DNA from: CAYRLW01 sp964425215
Lineage (GTDB): Bacteria; Spirochaetota; Spirochaetia; Treponematales; Breznakiellaceae
NCBI GenBank assembly: GCA_964425215.1
Contig: CAYRLW010000006.1
Coordinates: 1 to 64,000, forward strand
Direction: 5' to 3'
DNA length: 64,000 nt
Below are positions 44,187 to 52,499 of the stretch, piece by piece. The notes beneath the pieces are model-generated. The model saw only the letters and a list, made by a program, of their open reading frames with translations, was not told where the DNA came from and made no database searches. The stretch's first letter is position 1; each line of letters begins with the position of its first letter. The translations under genes and the position numbers were made by a program.

Positions 44187-45375
44187 TGCTCGGAAGGATT
44201 TCAAAAAACACTTCCACCATTTCGGGATCGAATTTTATACCCGACATTTTCCGAATTTCATCGTACACGTCCTGTTCGCTCCAGGCTTGCTTATAAACCC
44301 GTTTAGACGAAAGGGCGTCAAAAACATCCGCCACCGCCACGATACGCCCTCCCAGGGGGATTTCTTCCATTTTCCGTCCCAAAACCTTGCCTTGAGCATC
44401 GGTTTTTAGGGGTTTCCCGGTCATCACATCGATCCAGCCGGGATACCCGGAGCCGTCCCAATTTTCGTGGTGCGTCAGGGCCACATCGGCGGCGATGGTA
44501 TCCAAAGGAGATTGGGGATCGTCGAACAACCGGGCCCCAAAGTACGTGTGGGCCTGCATAATCGCGTACTCTTCAGGGGTAAAACGGGCGGGCTTTTTTA
44601 GGATCAGATCAGAGATTGCTACCTTCCCCACGTCGTGAAGCATGGCGGCGATTTTTAGGGTATCCCGGGTCTTTTCCCGCTCCACGTCGTTCATCCTATG
44701 ACGGTAGGCCCAACGGTCGAAAATTTCCACCGCGTACCCCGCGACCCGATTGACGTGGGCCCCCGTTTCCTTAGGATCCCGGAGTTCGGACATTTTGATC
44801 ATCCTTAAAATCATCGCCCGGGTCATATACGCCCGCTGGAGGGCCACCGTGGCGTTGGCCGCAAAATGACTGATAAGGAGTTCGTCTTCCTTGGTAAAGG
44901 CCACGGTTCCGCCGTCGGGAGAACGAGCGTTGATTACCTGAATAACCCCTAACAAACGGCCTTCCGCGGTTTTCAAAGGAACCGTAAGGGTAGAGGTAGT
45001 CTTATAACCGGAAATTCGATCGTAGGAGGTACTAAAAGAGTAGGGCATATCCTGGGGAATATTGTACACATCGCTCACGTTAACGATTTTTTTAGTCAAC
45101 GCGCAGTACCCCGAAATGGTTTTTTCGTTGATGGGAACAGAAAAAACCGAGTAGATTAATTTTTGTCCCGGGGGTAATTCTTTTTGTTTTGTATCGTTTT
45201 GAGCGTATTTTATAACCAGGCGGTCTTCTTCTTTAACGTAAATGGACCCCGCATCCGCCCGGACGACCTTTCGGGCTTCTAAAAGAATCCGTTCCAAAAG
45301 GAGGTCTAAGTCTTGAATTTGATTCAATTCCGAATCGATTCTAATTATCGACCGTAGATCCGTTCTCTTTGCCAT
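44149..45375 (-). CDS. GAF-HD-GYP domain protein, putative cyclic-di-GMP phosphodiesterase
   Basis: This 408-aa cytoplasmic protein has a GAF domain (about residues 15-180) and an HD-GYP domain (about 200-400). Catalytic motifs are HDVGK, the HHENWDGSGYP signature and VADVFDALSSKRVYK. A segment of about 20 residues lies between GYP and the IPLGGRI motif, longer than usual. It probably lowers cyclic-di-GMP in response to a small molecule bound by the GAF domain. It is encoded 29 bp after the parvulin gene. Confidence 0.9.
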   Translation of the reverse strand: MAKRTDLRSIIRIDSELNQIQDLDLLLERILLEARKVVRADAGSIYVKEEDRLVIKYAQNDTKQKELPPGQKLIYSVFSVPINEKTISGYCALTKKIVNVSDVYNIPQDMPYSFSTSYDRISGYKTTSTLTVPLKTAEGRLLGVIQVINARSPDGGTVAFTKEDELLISHFAANATVALQRAYMTRAMILRMIKMSELRDPKETGAHVNRVAGYAVEIFDRWAYRHRMNDVEREKTRDTLKIAAMLHDVGKVAISDLILKKPARFTPEEYAIMQAHTYFGARLFDDPQSPLDTIAADVALTHHENWDGSGYPGWIDVMTGKPLKTDAQGKVLGRKMEEIPLGGRIVAVADVFDALSSKRVYKQAWSEQDVYDEIRKMSGIKFDPEMVEVFFEILPSIKQIRELYPEQE

Positions 45376-45404
45376 CGATCCTCCCCAGAATTATACACCC
45401 TACC

Positions 45405-45683
45405 CTATTCTTTTCGACCGGTACACTTGATTACATGATACCCAAATTGAGTTTGTACCACGTCGCTTATGGAGCCGGGAGAAAGCCGCTTTACCGCCGA
45501 TTCGAAGGGGGCGACCATTTTTCCCGGGCCAAACCACCCTAAATCACCCCCCGACGATTTGGAGGGACAGGTAGAGTACTCCCGGGCTAGGGATTCAAAA
45601 TTAGCGCCCTGTTTAATTCGTTTTAACAGTTCCGTAGCAAGGGACTTATCTTTGACTAAAATATGACTAGCTCGCCATTCCAT
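45405..45683 (-). CDS. Parvulin-type peptidyl-prolyl cis-trans isomerase
   Basis: This 92-aa stand-alone rotamase (PpiC type) has ASHILVKD, GGDLGWFGPGKMVAPFE and the C-terminal FGYHVIK motif. No signal peptide means it is cytoplasmic. The ATG at 45683 is chosen because AAGGAGG lies six bases upstream; an earlier ATG at 45701 falls before that site. Confidence 0.93.
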   Translation of the reverse strand: MEWRASHILVKDKSLATELLKRIKQGANFESLAREYSTCPSKSSGGDLGWFGPGKMVAPFESAVKRLSPGSISDVVQTQFGYHVIKCTGRKE

Positions 45684-45876
45684 ACCAACCTCCTTGTGCA
45701 TACCCCTTTGGTGCTATACTATTCTTATACTATACTGAAAAAAAACGCAAAGGGGGTTAAAATCCGTTAGGATTAACCTGATAGGGTTACCCGATGGGGT
45801 TAAAAACCTATGCGGTTAAAACCTTAAAATCCTACGTTTTTTCGGAACCCTTATCCTCCCTTTAAAGGAATTGACC

Positions 45877-46374
45877 ATGACCGTTCGTCGTTTTTTTGGG
45901 AACCTTTTCATCTTTTTTGGGATATTAAATTTTATAGATTTTATGTCACCCCGGCCCATACCGACGGTAGGCGTCTCGGCTATCCTCGGGGGGATATTTT
46001 TTGTTTTAGCGGGCCTGTATTTCCGCTCAAATCCCCAGGGGGGAAGCAAATTCCCCTGGCTCTCCCTGGGACGACTAGTGGGAGGTCAAGGGAAGACTTC
46101 CTCGAATACGGAAACTAGGGGAAACGGAGAGGTAAAGCTAAAACCGGGGGATCCGCTTTTATCGGTCCGGGTACTGCGGTTGGCGTCGGAAAAAAAGGGG
46201 CGCCTAACCGTCGCCCAAACGGCCATTGCGTTAAACGTACCCCTGGATCAGGTAGAAGGGGCCTTGGACGAGTGCGTGAAAAGGGGAAGCGCCTCCATGG
46301 AGGTGAACCCCCAAACGGGCCTGACCACCTACTGTTTCCCCGAGTTTCTGGATACCCAGAAAAAAGACGAATAG
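45877..46374 (+). CDS. Hypothetical protein with two membrane helices and a winged-helix-like C-terminus
   Basis: This 165-aa protein has hydrophobic helices near residues 6-22 and 30-47, a polar linker, and a soluble segment from about 90 to the end. That segment resembles a small winged helix (LTVAQTAIALNVPLDQVEGA). The ATG at 45877 follows AAAGGAA. No family name is known. It may be a membrane-tethered regulator. It is convergent with lpd, with 26 bp between stops. Confidence 0.65.
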   Translation: MTVRRFFGNLFIFFGILNFIDFMSPRPIPTVGVSAILGGIFFVLAGLYFRSNPQGGSKFPWLSLGRLVGGQGKTSSNTETRGNGEVKLKPGDPLLSVRVLRLASEKKGRLTVAQTAIALNVPLDQVEGALDECVKRGSASMEVNPQTGLTTYCFPEFLDTQKKDE

Positions 46375-46400
46375 GGGATACCGCAAGGTGGCCCGGGGTA

Positions 46401-47834
46401 TTACACGTGAATCGCCCGGTCTTGGGATGCCAAGGACGCTTCTTTTATAATTTCAGAAAAGGTCGGATGGGCGTGGACCGTGTCTATTATCTCATCCACC
46501 GTCAGTTCTCCCTGGGCGGCGACTAAAAGTTCGTGGATCAATTCGGTCGCTTCGGCGCCCACGGCGCTGGCGCCGAGGATTTCCCCGGTTTCGGGATCCG
46601 AAAGAATCTTTATAAAACCTTCGGACCGTTCCACCGCTACGGCCTTTCCTATGGCGCGGAAGGGGAAACGACCTACCTTGTAAGGCCGTTTTTGCTCCGT
46701 CAGTGAGGCCTCTTTAAGGCCAAAGGAAGCTACCTGGGGCTCACAGTACACCGCCTGGGGAATGTACCGGGGATCCAGCCGTTTTTTCACGGGATTAGGC
46801 CCCTTTCCTAGAATAGCGGCGACCCGTTCGGCCACTAACTCCGCCTGGGCGGAAGCCACGTGAGCCAACTGGGCCTCCCCCGCCACCAGGTCCCCCACGG
46901 CGTACACCGACGAGACTGAGGTTTCGTAATAGTCCCCCACCACCACGTACCCCCGATCGAGCCGAACGCCCAGGGCTTCCAATCCTAAACCGGAGGTCCG
47001 GGGAAGGCGTCCCGCGGATACGAGTATTTTTTCCACAGCCAAGGCTTCCCCAGGCTCCTCCCCTTCGGCTGATACCAGGGAAAAACGCAGGTCCCCCGTG
47101 GAACCCTTTGTAAGCCCTTGGGCCTTCTTGCGGGTATAAAAAACCACGCCCCTTTTTTCCATAACCGTTTGGATAAATTGCGATACCTCCGGATCCTCCA
47201 TAGGAAGGATCCGATCCATCAGTTCGATCACCTGAACCTGTACACCGAAGGAGCTCAAGATGTAAGCAAACTCTATGCCTATGGCCCCGCCGCCAATGAT
47301 TGCCATGGATTTTGGCAGGCTCTTCATCATGAGAGCCCCGGTGGAAGAAAGGATCCGATCCTCGTTGAATTCAAAACCGGTCATGGGCCGGGGCATGGAA
47401 CCGGTGGCGATGACCAGGGCCGAAGCGCCAAGGTGGCGGATCGTATCGTCGGCGACAGAACGTACCTTCACGCGGTGAGCCCCCTCCACCGTGGCTTCGC
47501 CGTTGATATAATCGACCTTATTCTTTTTTAAAAGGAAAGAAACCCCCTTGGAAAGGGTATCCGCCGCGGAACGGGAAGAGGCCTGCACCCGTTCGTAATC
47601 GAATTCGGTCAAATCGGCCTTTACGCCGAAGGCCCGTAATTGTTCCAGGGTTCTAAATTGGGTTGCCCGGTCGATAAGGGCTTTGGAGGGGATACAGCCG
47701 ATGTTTAGACAAACGCCCCCGGCTTTATCCTTTTCTATTACCGCCGTCGAAAGGCCCAACTGACGGGCCCGGATAGCCCCCACGTAACCTGCGGGACCGG
47801 CTCCAATAAAAATAATATCGTAATCGTAGCTCAT
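46401..47834 (-). CDS. lpdA: Dihydrolipoamide dehydrogenase (E3)
   Basis: This 477-aa flavoprotein (EC 1.8.1.4) reoxidises dihydrolipoyl groups of the PDH complex. The N-terminal GAGPAGYVGAIRA binds FAD, the redox disulfide is in GGVCLNIGCIPSKAL, and the C-terminal HAHPTFSE motif holds the catalytic His. It is the last gene of the pdh cluster and follows a structured 147-bp gap. Confidence 0.97.
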   Translation of the reverse strand: MSYDYDIIFIGAGPAGYVGAIRARQLGLSTAVIEKDKAGGVCLNIGCIPSKALIDRATQFRTLEQLRAFGVKADLTEFDYERVQASSRSAADTLSKGVSFLLKKNKVDYINGEATVEGAHRVKVRSVADDTIRHLGASALVIATGSMPRPMTGFEFNEDRILSSTGALMMKSLPKSMAIIGGGAIGIEFAYILSSFGVQVQVIELMDRILPMEDPEVSQFIQTVMEKRGVVFYTRKKAQGLTKGSTGDLRFSLVSAEGEEPGEALAVEKILVSAGRLPRTSGLGLEALGVRLDRGYVVVGDYYETSVSSVYAVGDLVAGEAQLAHVASAQAELVAERVAAILGKGPNPVKKRLDPRYIPQAVYCEPQVASFGLKEASLTEQKRPYKVGRFPFRAIGKAVAVERSEGFIKILSDPETGEILGASAVGAEATELIHELLVAAQGELTVDEIIDTVHAHPTFSEIIKEASLASQDRAIHV

Positions 47835-47855
47835 ACCGTTTTCCTTTAATCCTTG

Positions 47856-47958
47856 AGTCCACTCTAAAAACCAGTTGTTTTTCGAGTGGACTTAAGTTAT
47901 TCCTTACAGGAATAACGTTTTCATAGGAACAAATCTAAAAGCTGAAGTTTTTAGATTT
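47856..47958. repeat. Three consecutive hairpins between pdhC and lpdA
   Basis: Hairpin 1 pairs 47856-47871 with 47877-47892 (15 of 16 bp). Hairpin 2 is GTTATTCCT (47896-47904) with AGGAATAAC (47908-47916), perfect. Hairpin 3 is AAATCTAAAA (47931-47940) with TTTTAGATTT (47949-47958), perfect. On the minus strand they lie in the pdhC-lpdA intercistronic region and could process or stabilise the mRNA. Confidence 0.6.
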
Positions 47959-47981
47959 GACTCATCCTTCCCTTTTTTTGT

Positions 47982-49418
47982 CTACAGAAGACCCCAAGCG
48001 GGTTCTTCGAAATATTTCTTTACATCCCCCATAAATTGGGCTCCCTGGGCACCGTCAATGGTCCTATGATCGCAAGAGAGGGTGACCCTTACCATGGATC
48101 GGATGACCACCCTATCGGTTCCATTGGGTCTGGAACGGACCACCGGCTCTTTTACCGTGGCACCCACAGCCAAAATGGCCGATCCGGGGGGGTTGATAAT
48201 GGCGGTAAACTCCTCTACCCCCCAGGCTCCCAGGTTGGAAATGGTAAAGGTGGCCCCTTCGTAATCCTGGGGGGTCAGGGTTCCGGACCGCGCTTTGGCG
48301 ATAAGTCGGCGCAAATCCCCCTCGATATCCTCCAGCCCCCGGTGGTAACAATCCCGGACCACCGGAGCTACCAGGCCTTCGGGAAGGGCCACCGCCAGGG
48401 CAATATCCACGGAGGAATGATACACCAGGGCCGATTCTCCCCAGCTGACGTTGATATGGGGGTTTTTACCGATGGCCATGGCAGAAAGTTTGATAAACAG
48501 GGCGTTTAAAGAAATTTTAGAGTCCTCCGATCGACCCTGGTTAATCAAGTTTCGGAAAGCTAAAAGCCGGTCCATGTCTATGGCCGAACGGAGATAAAAA
48601 TGTGGGGCCTCCCGCATGGATTCGCTTAAACGCCGGGCGCTTACGGCTTTGAAGCGGGAAAGGGGAACGCTCCGGTCCTCTAACCGGACTGTACCGGTCT
48701 GGCTCTTTACCTGGGGGCTGGCCCCTTGGGAGAGTTTTCCCTGTTCCCAAGCCCCATAGGGCGCTCCCACGGCATTTTTCTGGGACAAGAGAGCCTCCAC
48801 ATCCCGTTTGACCACCCGGCCGTGGGGCCCCGTCCCCCTCAGTCCCCGAATATCGATACCCGAAGCTTTGGCAATCTGCCGGGCTAAGGGGGAAGAGGGA
48901 GGGAAGCCGGGGGGAAAAATCGGTACGGGGCCCTCAGGCGCTTCGGATTCTTTTGCAAAACCGCGATCGGCTACCGGGTTTGTCCCTGGGTTGGAGACAG
49001 GTATCACCGGGGGAACCGGGCCTGGGGAAGCAGAACCCGGGGGCACCGGGGCGCTTGCATCCGCCTTGGGGGGTACCGGAGCCAAGGTCGCCGATACGGG
49101 GGGTAGCTCTAGCTTCGCTGGAGGGGCCGCTGGGTTGGTTTTACCCGGCAGGGAACCCAAGAGTTTGGAAAAATCCTCTCCCTTTTGACCGATGATTGCG
49201 ATCGGTTGGCCCACCTGAACGGTGGAACCCGGCGGAACCAGAATTTTTAAAAGGGTTCCGTTGCTCGATGCCTCGTAATCCATCACCGCCTTATCGGTTT
49301 CTACCTCCGCCAAAACGGCTCCGTTTTTTACAGAACCTCCTTCTTCTATTTTCCAAGCCGCTATGGTCCCTTCGGTCATGGTGGGAGATAGGGCTAACAT
49401 GGGTACCAATTCGGCCAT
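47982..49418 (-). CDS. pdhC: Dihydrolipoyllysine-residue acetyltransferase (PDH E2)
   Basis: This 478-aa protein is the core of the pyruvate dehydrogenase complex (EC 2.3.1.12). It has one N-terminal lipoyl domain with the acceptor Lys43 in EVETDKAVMDYEA. A long Pro/Ala/Gly-rich linker follows. The peripheral subunit-binding domain (about residues 180-215, RQIAKASGIDIRGLRGTGP) is next, and the acyltransferase domain ends with the catalytic CDHRTIDG motif. The ATG at 49418 precedes the standard lipoyl-domain sequence, with AAAGGAG upstream. Confidence 0.97.
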   Translation of the reverse strand: MAELVPMLALSPTMTEGTIAAWKIEEGGSVKNGAVLAEVETDKAVMDYEASSNGTLLKILVPPGSTVQVGQPIAIIGQKGEDFSKLLGSLPGKTNPAAPPAKLELPPVSATLAPVPPKADASAPVPPGSASPGPVPPVIPVSNPGTNPVADRGFAKESEAPEGPVPIFPPGFPPSSPLARQIAKASGIDIRGLRGTGPHGRVVKRDVEALLSQKNAVGAPYGAWEQGKLSQGASPQVKSQTGTVRLEDRSVPLSRFKAVSARRLSESMREAPHFYLRSAIDMDRLLAFRNLINQGRSEDSKISLNALFIKLSAMAIGKNPHINVSWGESALVYHSSVDIALAVALPEGLVAPVVRDCYHRGLEDIEGDLRRLIAKARSGTLTPQDYEGATFTISNLGAWGVEEFTAIINPPGSAILAVGATVKEPVVRSRPNGTDRVVIRSMVRVTLSCDHRTIDGAQGAQFMGDVKKYFEEPAWGLL

Positions 49419-49419
49419 A

Positions 49420-50418
49420 TTACGCTCCTTTTGAACTATCTTGAATGTAGAGGGCCCGTTTTGCCGCCCTAAGAATCTTATCAACGCTGGGCTGGGCCGC
49501 CAACTCAAGGCTATGATTGTAGGGCATGGGGACATCTTCCGAGGCCACCAATTCTACCGGAGCGTCCAGCCGGTCAAAACAATCCCGGGATATCCGGTAG
49601 GCCACGTCGCTACCCACGCTAGCCTGGGGCCACGCCTCGTCCACCACCACCGCCCGGTTGGTCTTGGTTACCGAAGCGATGATGGTTTCCATGTCCAGGG
49701 GCCGCAGGGTCCTAAGATCGATAACCTCCGCCTGAACGCCCAATTTTTCCAGCTCCCCGGCGGCTTCCAAACAGAGTTTTACGGGCTTGGAAAAACTGAT
49801 AAGGGTGATATCCGTCCCCGGGCGCCGGATATCGGCCTTCCCCAGGGGAACCAAAAACTCCGTATCCGCTACCTCACCGGTCCAACCGTACATCAGCTCG
49901 GCCTCTAAAAAAACCACCGGATCGTCGTCCCGGATGGAACTCTTTAAAAGTCCGTAGGCGTCCGAGGGATTCGACGGCGCCACCACCTTGAGTCCTGGAA
50001 CGTGGGCCCAATAGGAGGCGAAGGATTGGGAGTGCTGGGCCCCCAGGTATTCCGCAGGTCCGTTAGGCCCCCGAAATACAATGGGCATTTTAAAACGCCC
50101 CCCGGACATGTAGCGCATTTTGGCGGCGTTGTTTACCACCTGATCCAACGCTAAAAGGGCAAAATTGTGGGTCATCCATTCGATAACGGGACGCAGACCC
50201 GCCTGGGCGGCCCCAACGCCGAGTCCCGTAAATCCCAACTCGGTGATCGGGGTATCCACCACCCGTTGGGGACCGTATTTAGCTAAAAGTCCTTTAGAGA
50301 CCTTGTAAGCCCCATCGTATTCGGCCACCTCTTCTCCCATCAAGAAAACGGAAGGATCCCGGGCCATTTCTTCGTCCAACGCCCTGTTTAGGGCCTCTCT
50401 AACCGTGATTACGGCCAT
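49420..50418 (-). CDS. pdhB: Pyruvate dehydrogenase E1 component, beta subunit
   Basis: This 332-aa transketolase-like beta subunit of E1 (EC 1.2.4.1) has the N-terminal REALNRALDEEMARD, GEEVAEYDGAYKVSKGL, QHSQSFASYWAHVPGLKV and the C-terminal domain VDEAWPQASVGSDVAY. It lies four bases after pdhA and directly before pdhC. Confidence 0.97.
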   Translation of the reverse strand: MAVITVREALNRALDEEMARDPSVFLMGEEVAEYDGAYKVSKGLLAKYGPQRVVDTPITELGFTGLGVGAAQAGLRPVIEWMTHNFALLALDQVVNNAAKMRYMSGGRFKMPIVFRGPNGPAEYLGAQHSQSFASYWAHVPGLKVVAPSNPSDAYGLLKSSIRDDDPVVFLEAELMYGWTGEVADTEFLVPLGKADIRRPGTDITLISFSKPVKLCLEAAGELEKLGVQAEVIDLRTLRPLDMETIIASVTKTNRAVVVDEAWPQASVGSDVAYRISRDCFDRLDAPVELVASEDVPMPYNHSLELAAQPSVDKILRAAKRALYIQDSSKGA

Positions 50419-50421
50419 AAC

Positions 50422-51414
50422 TTACCTCCCCACCAAAGCTGAACGGGGATAGGGTCCAGCGTAAACGTCGTCGTACAAAGCCGACAGCGACGGTTCGGCT
50501 CCCTCTTCGGCAAATTGAACCGCTTCGGCGATTTGTTTCTCTATCTCTGCGTCCATTTGATCGATACTTGCCGGGGAAATGTGATTCTCTTTTACGAGCC
50601 GGTCTTGAAATATCATAATAGGATCGTGGGAACGGTACCGTTCCACCTCTTCCTTAGTGCGGTACTTTTGGGGATCGCTCATGGAATGGCCCTTGTACCG
50701 GTAGGTCTGCAGGTCCAAAAGAACCGGCAGGCCCTGGCGGGCCGATTCGAGGGCTCCTTTGAAGGCCTGGTATACCTCCAGAACATCCATCCCATCCACT
50801 TCCTGGCCCCCTATCCCATAACTGTTCCCCATAATGGAAAACTGTTCCACCGATGAGACCCTTTTAAAATTGGTTCCCATACCAAAGTGATTGTTCTCGC
50901 AGGCGTATATCACCGGGAGGGACCAGATTTTGGCCATATTCAAACTTTCGTGAAACGCCCCCTGGTGTATGGCCCCGTCGCCAAAGAAAACCGCTGTAGC
51001 GCCTCCGGTCTTATTGTACTTTTGAGAAAAAGCCACCCCGGTGGCCACGGGAATTTGGGCGCCCACGATACCGTTACCCCCCAAAAAATGAAGTTCCTCG
51101 TCAAATAGGTGCATGGATCCCCCTTTCCCTCGGGAGGCCCCGTTAGCTTTCCCAAAAAGTTCCGCCATCACTTCTTTGGGATCCATGCCGCAGGCCAGGG
51201 CAAATCCGTGGTCCCGATACCCGGTTAAAACATAATCCTTCCCTACGTCCATTGCCGTTAGGGCCCCCACGGCCACCGCCTCTTGGCCGTTGTACAAATG
51301 GCAAAAACCGCCGATTTTCCTTAGCCCGTACATTTTGCCCGCCTCTTCCTCAAACCGGCGAATCAATTTCATGGTTCGAAGCATACCCACGAGCGTATCC
51401 TTTGAAAGTTCCAT
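50422..51414 (-). CDS. pdhA: Pyruvate dehydrogenase E1 component, alpha subunit
   Basis: This 330-aa thiamine-diphosphate-binding subunit has the ThDP motif FFGDGAIHQGAFHESLNMA, the RGKGGSMH loop and the YRYKGHSMSDP phosphorylation-loop region. It follows the flavin-oxidase-like gene after 3 bp. Confidence 0.97.
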   Translation of the reverse strand: MELSKDTLVGMLRTMKLIRRFEEEAGKMYGLRKIGGFCHLYNGQEAVAVGALTAMDVGKDYVLTGYRDHGFALACGMDPKEVMAELFGKANGASRGKGGSMHLFDEELHFLGGNGIVGAQIPVATGVAFSQKYNKTGGATAVFFGDGAIHQGAFHESLNMAKIWSLPVIYACENNHFGMGTNFKRVSSVEQFSIMGNSYGIGGQEVDGMDVLEVYQAFKGALESARQGLPVLLDLQTYRYKGHSMSDPQKYRTKEEVERYRSHDPIMIFQDRLVKENHISPASIDQMDAEIEKQIAEAVQFAEEGAEPSLSALYDDVYAGPYPRSALVGR

Positions 51415-51417
51415 AAC

Positions 51418-51858
51418 CTACCTCGATCTCCAAAAATGGCGTTCATTTTTCATGGGATAGAACAGGGAAATTTGCTCAATTTCGGTCTCCAGGACCACAA
51501 AATTTTTAGAATCCCTGTTGACCCGCCAAAATATTTGTAGATTCGGACCGATGGACTCCATCACTTCGGCCTTTAACTGGGGTTCCATAATCAATCGGGC
51601 CACCCCGTTAAGGGTGTAAATTTCGTTCAAAACCGTACTCTGAAAGGTCCATTCCACCTTCCCGTGGGCCTCCACCTGTTTTGCCTTAGGGCTGTCGGTG
51701 GCGGTAATGGCGTAGAGATAGCCCGTCCTACCTTTTAAAACCGTGGGGGTCATCCAGCGACTGTGGGGATACCCCTCCTGGTCCACCGACGTGAACAGGG
51801 CAACCTTTGAAACCCTTAAAAGGCGTTCTAAATTTCCGAGCAAATCCGGAGCTTCCAT
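51418..51858 (-). CDS. Pyridoxamine 5'-phosphate oxidase-like (split-barrel flavin) protein
   Basis: This 146-aa protein of the PNPOx/general stress protein 26-like split-barrel group has the segment VALFTSVDQEGYPHSRWMTP near residues 19-40. It probably binds FMN or F420-like cofactors; the substrate is unknown. The ATG at 51858 is chosen because AAAGGAGG lies 7 bases upstream. It is first in the pdh operon, an unexpected position for this family. Confidence 0.8.
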   Translation of the reverse strand: MEAPDLLGNLERLLRVSKVALFTSVDQEGYPHSRWMTPTVLKGRTGYLYAITATDSPKAKQVEAHGKVEWTFQSTVLNEIYTLNGVARLIMEPQLKAEVMESIGPNLQIFWRVNRDSKNFVVLETEIEQISLFYPMKNERHFWRSR

Positions 51859-51887
51859 GAGCAATCCTCCTTTATACCTATGGATAT

Positions 51888-51917
51888 ATATTACTAAATA
51901 TGTAATGTAATAGGCAA
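51888..51917 (-). promoter_or_regulatory. Possible promoter of the pdh operon
   Basis: On the minus strand, TTGCCT (51917-51912), 18 bp, TAATAT (51893-51888). The small palindrome ATTAC/GTAAT (51890-51906) overlaps the -10 side and could be an operator. The match is moderate. Confidence 0.4.
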
Positions 51918-52042
51918 ACAATTAACCAGGTCGAAAAAAGTTTTGGGGATGGTTTTGCAGCATTACTACTTTCGCGGTAGACCACCACGCTAGAGGGTAT
52001 GTGTGCTTTAATGATGCTTTTTTAAAAGGACCTCTAATAGCC

Positions 52043-52090
52043 ACAAAAAAAGAAAGCCCCCCGGGAAAAGGAGTCAAAACCCGGGAGGCT
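52043..52090 (-). terminator. Intrinsic terminator of the long minus-strand unit
   Basis: On the minus strand AGCCTCCCGGG (52090-52080) pairs with CCCGGGGGGCT (52065-52055), ten of eleven positions, followed by TTTCTTTTTTT. It lies about 130 bp after the last gene at 52221. Confidence 0.85.
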
Positions 52091-52115
52091 AAAGAAAAAG
52101 GAAAGGAGGAATGAG

Positions 52116-52238
52116 ATGAGAAAACGGTTTGTGCCGCTTTCAATAATAAAACAAGGGGATAGAAAAAAGGTAACAGGAGCAAAAGCAAAAAACAGACTTT
52201 TTTTAAGGTCCCGACGCTTTTTAACGGTCCCCTGTTGA
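52116..52238 (+). CDS. Possible 40-aa basic small protein
   Basis: A short frame begins ATGAGAAAACGG and ends at TGA 52236-52238. A perfect AAAGGAGG site lies upstream (52103-52109). The product would be strongly basic (many Lys/Arg). No promoter is obvious and the frame overlaps the 3' end of the convergent 52221 gene by 18 bp. Chance occurrence is quite possible. Confidence 0.25.
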   Translation: MRKRFVPLSIIKQGDRKKVTGAKAKNRLFLRSRRFLTVPC

Positions 52239-52499
52239 TCCCTGGGCCAACCGTTCTTCCTTTTCCCATTGGGCGATTACGTGTTCGTACGCAGCGATGG
52301 TGGCTTGCATTACCACATCCTGTAGGGCTCCCCGGCCTACCCAATCGGACCCATCCATGTTGTAGAGGTGCGTTAGAATTCCCTTTACATCCCGAACCGT
52401 GCAGGTAGGATCGTGGATCCTTCGACGTTCTAGACCCCGAACCTCCTGTTCGTAGACCTCCTGGTATTTTTCTTCCTGCCAATTAACCGACTCGTTCAT
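52221..52499 (-). CDS. Small hypothetical protein
   Basis: This 92-aa soluble, acidic, helix-rich protein is rich in Glu, Gln, Trp and Tyr. No family is recognised. The ATG at 52499 follows AGAGGG and overlaps the preceding gene's stop by 4 bp, so translation is likely coupled. It is the last gene before the terminator. Confidence 0.7.
   Translation of the reverse strand: MNESVNWQEEKYQEVYEQEVRGLERRRIHDPTCTVRDVKGILTHLYNMDGSDWVGRGALQDVVMQATIAAYEHVIAQWEKEERLAQGSTGDR

Larger units (their letters stand above)
51859..52220. other. 362-bp intergenic region: pdh promoter, terminator and possible small ORF
   Basis: It holds the upstream region of the pdh operon (A/T-rich, to about 51920), then no recognisable feature to 52042. 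The terminator of the carotenoid/nqr unit follows (52043-52090), then a purine-rich stretch with a possible plus-strand small ORF from 52116. Confidence 0.7.

Noticed and set aside
51922..52482. A 186-codon minus-strand frame overlapping the 52221 gene
   Set aside because: It reads through the intrinsic terminator and the A/T-rich promoter region and has low-complexity hydrophobic sequence; the other frame (52221-52499) has a good start and coupling.
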